Source: Planctomycetota bacterium
GTDB taxonomy: Bacteria; Planctomycetota; Phycisphaerae; UBA1845; Fen-1342
Direction of reading: 5' to 3'
Assembly: GCA_030616465.1 (NCBI GenBank)
Contig: JAUWXH010000089.1
Coordinates: forward strand, 1 to 7,430
Length of the DNA: 7,430 nt
A program made the translations under genes and the position numbers. Below, in pieces: positions 1-4,874 of this stretch (position 1 is its first letter; each line of letters opens with the position of its first letter). The notes below the pieces were generated by a model. That model saw only the letters and a list, made by a program, of their open reading frames with translations. It was not told the origin of the DNA and ran no database searches.

Positions 1-1
1 T

Positions 2-181
2 GAGTTTACGCTAGACGCTTATCATATTCAGATACTGCGTCAGCACTTGCAGGGTTATAAGTACGGCTATGGCGTGTATATCGAAGCTCCGCGCAACCGC
101 CCGGTTATGGGGCGGCTAAAACTACTGTCTACAGAAGATGCAGAATCGTTGTACACTGATTGGAAACGACTTATCTCGTAA
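2..181 (+). CDS. C-terminal fragment of an unrecognised protein (5' end outside window)
   Basis: An open frame enters from the left edge and ends at TAA 179-181, giving 59 residues with an ordinary protein composition. The fragment is rich in aromatic and charged residues (HLQGYKYGYGVYIEAP near the middle, ending YTDWKRLIS). I do not recognise a family and see no catalytic motif, signal peptide or membrane segment. Its G+C is about 47% by hand count, against roughly 65-70% for the genes that follow. That suggests a gene acquired by transfer, or the edge of a genomic island. The next gene is more than 450 bp away, so this gene is not in an operon with anything seen here. With only the tail visible, it could also be a chance open frame; the plausible composition argues against that, but not strongly. 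Confidence 0.5.
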   Translation, partial: EFTLDAYHIQILRQHLQGYKYGYGVYIEAPRNRPVMGRLKLLSTEDAESLYTDWKRLIS

Positions 182-443
182 CCTGTTGACCTGCGCCCGA
201 TTCATACAAGAGCCACTATGAGGACGGGTGGCCCAGGTTCTTTGGACCTGGGGTCTCGATTCTGCGATAGGGGCGTGGCCTTGGAAACGCCCCCGGCTTG
301 CTTTCAGTCGTGTAGGGTGAAGCTATGAAGCGGAGGTCGAGCCGAGCGGTTCAAGGCTCCTTGGGTTCGTGGTAAACAGCGTCCTATGACGCACCATTCA
401 GATGTGGGTCTCGAGTTGGCGCGTCCGAGCCGCACGCTACTAT
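182..443. other. Gene-free stretch with two short hairpins downstream of the partial gene
   Basis: I see no convincing gene here on either strand. Two inverted repeats follow the stop of the partial gene: CCCAGGT (232-238) with ACCTGGG (246-252), and GGGGCGT (270-276) with ACGCCCC (287-293). Either could form a 7-bp stem and act as a weak 3'-end structure for the upstream transcript. Neither is followed by a T-run, so a standard intrinsic terminator is not supported. Further on, 332-360 resembles the 5' part of a class II tRNA (D-arm-like GAGCC...GGCTC), but no complete cloverleaf follows. Confidence 0.4.
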
Positions 444-499
444 TGGCTGAAAGCTGAGGGCTGATAGCTGATCGCCGAACCCTGAACCCCGAACCCTAC
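444..499. repeat. Array of eight degenerate 7-bp repeats
   Basis: Eight consecutive heptamers can be read in one phase: TGGCTGA, AAGCTGA, GGGCTGA, TAGCTGA, TCGCCGA, ACCCTGA, ACCCCGA and ACCCTAC. All but the last end in GA and fit a loose consensus of two variable bases, then S-C-Y-G-A. The units drift along the array from an AGCTGA-like form to an ACCCYGA form. This suggests an old, diverging tandem repeat. The same pattern resumes at 545-565 (GTCCTGA, ACCGCGA, ACCCGCG) after the palindromic insert. The array is intergenic and its role is unknown. Seven-base repeats of this kind can arise by replication slippage. Confidence 0.7.
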
Positions 500-548
500 G
501 TCCGGCATCCCGATGAATCGGGACAGGCTCAGACCGGACGCTACGTCC
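496..548. repeat. Small palindromic insert flanked by an 8-bp direct repeat, inside the heptamer array
   Basis: A perfect direct repeat CTACGTCC occurs at 496-503 and 541-548. The 37 bp between the copies (504-540) hold a tight hairpin, CCCGAT (509-514) with ATCGGG (517-522). An outer inverted repeat, CGTCCGG (499-505) with CCGGACG (534-540), encloses it. Removing one direct-repeat copy plus the 37 bp restores the 7-bp phase of the surrounding array, although the removed length of 45 bp is not a multiple of seven. This is the pattern expected when a small REP- or MITE-like element inserts and duplicates its target. No transposase is present, so any mobility would depend on another element. 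Slippage between short repeats is the alternative explanation. Confidence 0.5.
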
Positions 549-575
549 TGAACCGCGAACCCGCGCGCGGTTTCC

Positions 576-604
576 TTGACGCATTGCCAGCGCCCCCGTA
601 TCGG
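576..604 (+). promoter_or_regulatory. Possible sigma-70-type promoter for the PhzF-family gene
   Basis: TTGACG at 576-581 matches five of six bases of the -35 consensus. TATCGG at 599-604 lies 17 bp downstream and matches only three of six bases of the -10 consensus. Transcription would start near 611, giving a short leader that contains the hairpin at 618-635. The strong -35 and correct spacing support the call. The weak -10 and GC-rich background leave it uncertain. Confidence 0.3.
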
Positions 605-617
605 TTTGGCAGGACAG

Positions 618-640
618 ATGCGCCGTCGGGCGCATGGAGG
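618..640 (+). promoter_or_regulatory. Leader hairpin abutting a Shine-Dalgarno sequence that points to a TTG start
   Basis: A perfect 7-bp inverted repeat, ATGCGCC (618-624) with GGCGCAT (629-635), closes on the tetraloop GTCG. It is followed at once by GGAGG (636-640), which sits five bases before TTG 646. The in-frame ATG at 634 lies inside the stem and has no Shine-Dalgarno sequence upstream. This favours TTG 646 as the true start. A stem directly against the ribosome-binding site could tune translation, but no ligand-binding fold or alternative pairing is visible. Confidence 0.45.
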
Positions 641-645
641 TTCCC

Positions 646-1449
646 TTGGCAACAAGCGTGCAGATCATCCAGGTTGACGCGTTTGCGGCCGAAGCACTTG
701 GGGGGAATCCGGCGGCGGTTTGTTTGCTGCCGGAGGAACAAAGCGCTGAGTGGATGCAGGCCGTCGGCGCGGAGATGAACCTGTCGGAGACGGCGTTTGT
801 GCTACGGCGGCCGGACGGGGATTTCTCGATCAGGTGGTTCACGCCGACGGTCGAGGTCCCGCTGTGTGGGCACGCTACACTGGCCAGCGCACACGTCCTC
901 TGGGAAGAGAAGCTCGTTCCACTCGACGAACAGGTCACCTTCAGCTCCCAAAGCGGACAGCTCACCGCCCGTCGCGAAGCAGATTGGATCTGCCTGAACT
1001 TCCCCGCGCTGCCGGTCGAGCCGTGCGCGGCTCCGGCCGGTCTTGCCGACGCACTCGGCTGTCAGGTGGCCAGCGTCCACCGAAGCACGTTGCCTGCGTA
1101 CCTCGTGGAGCTGGAATCAGAGAAAGCGGTCCGCGAGCTCCAGCCCGACTTCGCCCGACTACGCCACACAGGCGGCGGCACGTGTATCGTGACGGCTCGC
1201 GGCGCGGCGGGCGTATGTGACTTCGTGTCGCGGTTCTTCGGACCGGGCGTCGGCATCGACGAGGACCCCGTCACAGGAGCCGCACACTGCTGTCTCGGGC
1301 CCTTCTGGGCGGGCCGGCTCGGCAAGACTGAACTCGTCGGCCACCAGGTATCAAAGCGAGGCGGCGTCGTGCGGGTCCGCGTCCGCGGAGACCGCGTGGA
1401 CCTGCTCGGGCAGGCGGTGACCGTGATGCGCGGCGAGCTACTTCGGTAG
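646..1449 (+). CDS. PhzF-family isomerase/epimerase-like protein
   Basis: The product is a cytoplasmic member of the PhzF/DapF-fold family. Characterised PhzF isomerises a dihydro-anthranilate intermediate in phenazine synthesis, but most relatives have unknown substrates and there are no phenazine genes here. Counting from TTG 646 (267 residues, normal for the family), the N-terminal half shows QVDAF at 9-13, GNPAAV starting at 20, and NLSETAF with the expected catalytic Glu48. It continues with the CGHAT motif at 74-78. The C-terminal half carries DEDPVTGAAHC at 205-215, the conserved substrate-pocket motif. The TTG start is chosen for the GGAGG five bases upstream; an in-frame ATG at 634 would add four residues but lacks such a site. 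The gene is followed after 81 bp by a MazG-like gene on the same strand. Family assignment is secure; the substrate is unknown. Confidence 0.9.
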   Translation: MATSVQIIQVDAFAAEALGGNPAAVCLLPEEQSAEWMQAVGAEMNLSETAFVLRRPDGDFSIRWFTPTVEVPLCGHATLASAHVLWEEKLVPLDEQVTFSSQSGQLTARREADWICLNFPALPVEPCAAPAGLADALGCQVASVHRSTLPAYLVELESEKAVRELQPDFARLRHTGGGTCIVTARGAAGVCDFVSRFFGPGVGIDEDPVTGAAHCCLGPFWAGRLGKTELVGHQVSKRGGVVRVRVRGDRVDLLGQAVTVMRGELLR

Positions 1450-1480
1450 CCGGATGGGTCGGCTTCCGAGACCCGACAAT

Positions 1481-1503
1481 TCGCGCCGCGGAAAGCGGCG
1501 CGA
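1481..1503 (+). promoter_or_regulatory. Strong GC-rich hairpin between the PhzF-family and MazG-like genes
   Basis: TCGCGCCGC (1481-1489) and GCGGCGCGA (1495-1503) form a perfect 9-bp stem with the pentaloop GGAAA. A second, imperfect inverted repeat precedes it: GGGTC (1456-1460) with GACCC (1470-1474). No T-run follows, so it is not a standard terminator. It ends 17 bases before the GAGG ribosome-binding site (1521-1524) of the next gene. Stabilising the upstream mRNA, partial termination, or separating expression of the two genes are all possible. Confidence 0.45.
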
Positions 1504-1530
1504 TGCGTGGCGAGGATTGAGAGGATCCCC

Positions 1531-1908
1531 ATGGGCCCTGAACAGTGCATGGTCAAAGAGTTTCACCAGAAGTACGGAGCGCCGATTCGATCCACGCCAG
1601 CACAGATCGGCGTCAAGGACCGCTTGCGGCGGGCACGGCTGATCTGTAGCGAGGCGGCGGAGTTTCTCGAAGCGGCCGACAAGGGCGATTTCGTCGAAAT
1701 GGTTGATGCGCTCGCTGACATCCTGGTCGTAACCTACGGCGCGGCGATCGAGATGGGCGTGGACCTGGAACCGGTGTTTGCCGAGGTGCACCGCAGCAAC
1801 ATGTCCAAAGACGGCGGTGTGGACGCCGGCGGCAAAATCCTGAAGGGCCCGGGCTTCACCCCGCCGAACGTCCTCGGCGAGCTCGCCAAACAGGGCTATT
1901 GCCCCTAA
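1531..1908 (+). CDS. MazG-like nucleotide pyrophosphohydrolase (all-alpha NTP-PPase superfamily)
   Basis: This small cytoplasmic protein of 125 residues probably hydrolyses a nucleotide to its monophosphate and pyrophosphate using magnesium ions. Housecleaning of abnormal nucleotides and phosphoribosyl-ATP hydrolysis are the known roles of relatives. Visible hallmarks are the metal-binding pair E41xxE44 (in SEAAEFLEA) and E56xxD59 followed by D63 (in VEMVDALADI). A downstream HRSNMSK stretch (87-93) then holds the Asn and Lys that contact the nucleotide in this superfamily. The C-terminal tail (GGKILKGPGFTPPN) resembles phage and bacterial MazG-like proteins. ATG 1531 is preferred because GAGG at 1521-1524 lies six bases upstream. 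A GTG at 1507 would add eight residues without a clear ribosome-binding site. The exact substrate cannot be read from the sequence, and no histidine-biosynthesis gene is adjacent. Confidence 0.8.
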   Translation: MGPEQCMVKEFHQKYGAPIRSTPAQIGVKDRLRRARLICSEAAEFLEAADKGDFVEMVDALADILVVTYGAAIEMGVDLEPVFAEVHRSNMSKDGGVDAGGKILKGPGFTPPNVLGELAKQGYCP

Positions 1909-2006
1909 TCGCTTCGGCCCCGGGGGATCAGCCACTCTCGCATCACCCGCGTGGAAAACGGGTATAGTAAGGTGCGGCGAGCGGTACGTGAGCGGCAGGA
2001 AACATA
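1909..2006 (+). promoter_or_regulatory. Short intergenic stretch with a possible -10 element and the PQQ-like gene's ribosome-binding site
   Basis: TATAGT at 1963-1968 matches five of six bases of the sigma-70 -10 consensus. No recognisable -35 lies 16-18 bp upstream, so the promoter call is weak. AGGA at 1997-2000 sits six bases before GTG 2007 and supports that start. The small CCCCGGGG palindrome at 1918-1925, ten bases after the upstream stop, is too short to call a terminator. Confidence 0.3.
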
Positions 2007-3290
2007 GTGGTGTGGATGCGTAGCTGGCGATGCGGCTTGGCCGCGCTTTGCGGTCTGGCGGTGCTGGTTGAAGCGGCCGCAGCGCAGGACTGGCCGCAGT
2101 TCCGCGGACCCAACCGTGACGCGGTCTCGCAGGAGACCGGCTTGCTCCGCGCGTGGCCCGAGGGCGGGCCGAGCGTGCTGTGGACGGTCGAGGTCTGCGA
2201 GGGATATGCCGCCGCGGCGATTCATGACGGGCGGGTGTACTTCAACGACTATGACCGCGAGGCCTCCGAGTGGCTGGTCCGCTGCGTGGCCTTGGCCGAC
2301 GGCCGCGAGCTCTGGCGCTTCAAAGAGAACAGGAGAATCCGGCCCAACCACGGGATCACGCGGACCGTGCCGGCGGTGGATGGGAAGTACGTTTTCAGCC
2401 TCGACCCGAAAAGCGTGTTTCACTGTCTCGACGCGGAAACCGGGACGCAGCTTTGGCGTAAGAACCTCGTGAAAGAGTACGGGACGAGAATCCCACCGTG
2501 GTACGTCGGCCAATGCCCGCTGATCGAGCCGGAGCGGGTCATCATCGCCCCGGCGGGCGACGCGCTGCTGGTCGCCTTCGAGAAAGCCACCGGTAACGAG
2601 ATCTGGCGGACGCCGAATCCCGAAAAATGGCTCATGACTCACGCGTCGATCATGCCGGCCGAGCTGTGCGGCGTGAAGCAGTACCTGTACTGCACGCTCA
2701 AAGGGCCGCTGGGCGTGTCAGCCGATGACGGCAAGCTGTTGTGGCACTTCCCGTGGAAGTTCAACGTGGCGGTCGCACCGTCGCCGCTGGCGGTGGACGA
2801 CGAACGCGTGTTCCTGACGGCCGGGTACGATGCGGGCAGTCTGATGATCCGCGTCAAGCGCGACGGTGGAACGTTCGCCGCCGAGCGCGTGTTCGACCTG
2901 CCGACGCAGGAATGGAATTCTGAGGTGCATACGCCGATTGTGTACGAGGGGCACTTGTTCGCGATCGGCAAGAAGAAACGGGGATTGTTCACGTGCCTGG
3001 ATCTGGAGGGCAACATCGTCTGGACCAGTGCGGGGCAGGCGTCGTTCGGGCTCGGCAGCTTCCTGCTGGCGGACGGGATGTTCTACATTTTGGAGGGGAA
3101 GACGGGGATGCTGCGTCTATTAGAGGCGAACACGACCGAATACAGGGACCTTGTCAGCGCGCAAGTGCTCAGCGGACACGACGTCTGGGCCCCGATGGCT
3201 CTGTCGAATGGGAAGCTCGTGCTGCGCGACATGACCAAGATGGTATGTATCGAGGTGGGCACGCCGGGAACGGCCCAGCGGCCGGAATGA
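2007..3290 (+). CDS. Secreted PQQ-like (BamB-type) beta-propeller protein
   Basis: The product is a 427-residue exported beta-propeller. An N-terminal signal peptide is clear: Arg residues at 5 and 8, a Leu/Ala-rich core at about 10-21, and an AAAA stretch ending near residue 26, with the mature chain starting around QDWPQFRGPNRD. Blade motifs of the PQQ/quinoprotein type recur as ADGRELWRF (about 97-105), ETGTQLWR (about 145-152), ATGNEIWR (about 197-204), DDGKLLWHF (about 241-249) and EGNIVWTS (about 335-342). No catalytic dehydrogenase domain or haem-binding CxxCH is present, so a binding or scaffold role is more likely than PQQ-dependent oxidation. Such proteins are numerous in planctomycetes and mostly uncharacterised. 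GTG 2007 is chosen for the AGGA six bases upstream; ATG 2016 is an alternative. It precedes the iron-sulfur operon by 85 bp, so co-transcription is possible but not shown. Confidence 0.88.
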   Translation: MVWMRSWRCGLAALCGLAVLVEAAAAQDWPQFRGPNRDAVSQETGLLRAWPEGGPSVLWTVEVCEGYAAAAIHDGRVYFNDYDREASEWLVRCVALADGRELWRFKENRRIRPNHGITRTVPAVDGKYVFSLDPKSVFHCLDAETGTQLWRKNLVKEYGTRIPPWYVGQCPLIEPERVIIAPAGDALLVAFEKATGNEIWRTPNPEKWLMTHASIMPAELCGVKQYLYCTLKGPLGVSADDGKLLWHFPWKFNVAVAPSPLAVDDERVFLTAGYDAGSLMIRVKRDGGTFAAERVFDLPTQEWNSEVHTPIVYEGHLFAIGKKKRGLFTCLDLEGNIVWTSAGQASFGLGSFLLADGMFYILEGKTGMLRLLEANTTEYRDLVSAQVLSGHDVWAPMALSNGKLVLRDMTKMVCIEVGTPGTAQRPE

Positions 3291-3294
3291 AGCG

Positions 3295-3328
3295 GTTCAC
3301 CACCGGAAAGTGCCATAACCTGGTGAAC
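3295..3328 (+). promoter_or_regulatory. Inverted repeat between the PQQ-like gene and the NHL-led operon
   Basis: GTTCACCA (3295-3302) and TGGTGAAC (3321-3328) are perfect 8-bp complements separated by 18 bases. The repeat starts five bases after the upstream stop codon and ends 47 bases before ATG 3376. It could be an RNA 3' end, an attenuator or a protein-binding operator. No T-run follows it, so intrinsic termination is not supported, and its function is open. Confidence 0.35.
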
Positions 3329-3375
3329 GGGACCGGAGCTTGCTGAGCAGACGGGGCGTGAGCGGAGAAGCCGAA

Positions 3376-4254
3376 ATGCAGTACCGTCAGGTACGCGTGA
3401 TCAGCGGGAAGGGTTCGCAGCCGGAGCAGTTCGCCACCGCGCTGCGCGGGATCGCCCTGGACCGAACGGGGGCTCTGTACGCGGTCGGAGATTCGGAGGT
3501 CAAGGTCTTCGACGCGGACGGCACGCTGCGGCGACGTTGGCCGACGAGCAAGCCGGGATACTGCGTGGCAGTGGACCGGGACGGAACGGTCTACGTCGGT
3601 CAGGAGCGGCAGGTGCAGAGGTTCGACGACGCCGGCAAGCCGCTGGATGCGTGGCGGGACACCGAGCGCATGGGGCTGGTCACCGCGATCGGCCTGATCG
3701 AGGACAACGTCTTGATCGCGGACGCCCGCGACCGCTGCATCCGCCGCTACGACAAGCGCGGAAGATTCCGCAACGACATCGGGAAGGACAACCGGACCAG
3801 AGGGTTCCTGATCCCGAACGGGGTGCTGGACCTCGCTATCGACGCCGAGGGCATTATCCACGCGGCCAACCCGGGCAGGCACCGGGTCGAACGCTACAGT
3901 CTGGAAGGCCAGTTGCTCGGGCGTTTCGGCCGATTCACCGGGCCGGACCCGCGCGGCTTCAGCGGCTGCTGCAATCCGACTAACCTGACGGTGACGCGCG
4001 CCGGCCGCGTGGTGGTGACCGAGAAGGCGGGCCCCCGCGCAAAGGTGTACGACGCGACCGGAAAGCTGCTGGCGATCGTTGCCAACGACGCCTTCGACCA
4101 AAACTGCAAGAACATGGACGTCGCGGTGGATGCGCAGGGGCGGATCTACGTCGTCGATACGGTGCGGCTGCACATCTGCGTGTTCACGCCGATGGATGAC
4201 CGGGCGGCGAGCGAACCGGCCTCGGCCCCGGCCGAGGGAGCTACAAAGCCATGA
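3376..4254 (+). CDS. NHL-repeat beta-propeller protein, first gene of the iron-sulfur operon
   Basis: The product has 292 residues built of NHL-type repeats, a six-bladed propeller fold used for protein or ligand binding. Repeated D-x-x-G-x-x-Y-x-x and V-x-x-F/Y-D-x-x-G motifs are visible: DRTGALYAVG near 29, VKVFDADG near 43, DRDGTVYVG near 68, IRRYDKRG near 123, DAEGIIHAAN near 155, VKVYDATG near 225 and DAQGRIYVVD near 250. A Cys pair, GCCNPTN (Cys198-Cys199), falls in one blade. ATG 3376 is chosen because GGAG at 3364-3367 lies eight bases upstream. A longer frame from TTG 3340 has no such site. No signal peptide is seen from either start, so the protein appears cytoplasmic, unlike the secreted PQQ-like protein next door. 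Its stop overlaps the ferredoxin start (ATGA), which implies translational coupling and a role with that redox system. The role itself is unknown. Confidence 0.82.
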   Translation: MQYRQVRVISGKGSQPEQFATALRGIALDRTGALYAVGDSEVKVFDADGTLRRRWPTSKPGYCVAVDRDGTVYVGQERQVQRFDDAGKPLDAWRDTERMGLVTAIGLIEDNVLIADARDRCIRRYDKRGRFRNDIGKDNRTRGFLIPNGVLDLAIDAEGIIHAANPGRHRVERYSLEGQLLGRFGRFTGPDPRGFSGCCNPTNLTVTRAGRVVVTEKAGPRAKVYDATGKLLAIVANDAFDQNCKNMDVAVDAQGRIYVVDTVRLHICVFTPMDDRAASEPASAPAEGATKP

Positions 4255-4865
4255 ACCACGAAACGACGCGGCGGGAATTGCTGGGGCACGCGGTGCGCGG
4301 GGCGGGCCTGTTGGGTCTGGGCGGCGTGGCAGTGTACCTGACCGCCAAAGCCGGCGACGAGGGCGTCTGGGTGCTCGACATCTCCAAATGCGTGAACAGT
4401 CGTCTGGGAGCGACGGGCATCGAGGCCTGCGAGCTGTGCGCCACGAGCTGTGTGCGCCCCCTGTCGGCCGTGCGGGCGATCAATGACTTCGAGAAGTGCG
4501 GACGCTGCTACATCTGCCCGGCGTACTTCGACGTGATGAGCGAGGTGGATGAGAACGGCTTGCCGAGCGCAAAGCTCTGCCCGCGTGACGCGATCAAACG
4601 CGAGCCGATCGGCTGGGTGGACCCGGATGACCCGGCCAACAACTTCTACGAATACACCATCGACGAGGCGCTCTGCAACGGGTGCGGCATATGCGTGCTG
4701 GCGTGCAAGGACCCGTCCGGGCTAGGCTCGATCCTGCTCGAGGTGCGCTACGACCTCTGCCTGGACTGCAATCGCTGCTCGAATGCCGCCGCTTGCCCGG
4801 ATGACGCCATCGACCGCAAGCCGCTGAGCCGGGCCGGCGCGCCACAGCGGCATCCGGCGTCGTAG
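4251..4865 (+). CDS. Tat-type ferredoxin with sixteen cysteines (four 4Fe-4S clusters), NapG/NrfC-like
   Basis: The product is a 204-residue electron-transfer protein. An N-terminal twin-arginine motif, TTRRELLG (Arg7-Arg8), precedes a Gly/Leu-rich hydrophobic segment (17-32), which indicates Tat export of a folded protein, either cleaved or left as an anchor. The rest carries exactly sixteen cysteines: C47, C60, C63, C67; C83, C86, C89, C110; C142, C145, C148, C152; C170, C173, C176, C182. That is enough for four [4Fe-4S] clusters as in NapG, NrfC and HycB-type proteins; ligands of neighbouring groups are probably swapped between clusters. It starts inside the NHL gene's stop (ATGA) and ends nine bases before the membrane protein gene. 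The pairing with the next gene mirrors napG-napH, so it likely passes electrons between a membrane quinone site and an unknown partner. The exact partner is inference. Confidence 0.88.
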   Translation: MNHETTRRELLGHAVRGAGLLGLGGVAVYLTAKAGDEGVWVLDISKCVNSRLGATGIEACELCATSCVRPLSAVRAINDFEKCGRCYICPAYFDVMSEVDENGLPSAKLCPRDAIKREPIGWVDPDDPANNFYEYTIDEALCNGCGICVLACKDPSGLGSILLEVRYDLCLDCNRCSNAAACPDDAIDRKPLSRAGAPQRHPAS

Positions 4866-4874
4866 GATGAACCG

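Noticed and set aside
270..293. Intrinsic terminator after the partial left-hand gene
   Set aside because: The 7-bp GC-rich stem is followed by a mixed sequence without a T-run, and it lies about 90 bp past the stop codon.
332..380. tRNA-Ser/Leu-like start (GGAGGTCGAGCCGAGCGGTTCAAG region with a D-arm-like stem)
   Set aside because: Only the acceptor and D-arm region resembles a class II tRNA. No anticodon stem, variable arm, T-arm with GTTCRA in the right place, or 3' acceptor match follows, so a functional tRNA is not supported. At most it is a worn fragment.
444..565. CRISPR-like array
   Set aside because: The repeat unit is only 7 bp, there are no spacers of uniform length and no cas genes are nearby.
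384..965. Minus-strand open frame of 193 codons covering the repeat region and the start of the PhzF-family gene
   Set aside because: Its translation is Ser/Thr/Ala/Arg-rich without motifs, it crosses the degenerate repeats, and it is antisense to a well-supported PhzF-family gene.
646..1908. Phenazine biosynthesis cluster
   Set aside because: Only a PhzF-family gene is present. PhzF relatives are widespread outside phenazine pathways, and the neighbour is a MazG-like housekeeping enzyme.
3169..4173. Long minus-strand open frame of 334 codons
   Set aside because: It lies opposite the end of the PQQ-like gene and most of the NHL gene, and its translation is rich in Arg, Val, Ala and His with no recognisable motif. 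This is typical of an antisense frame in GC-rich DNA.
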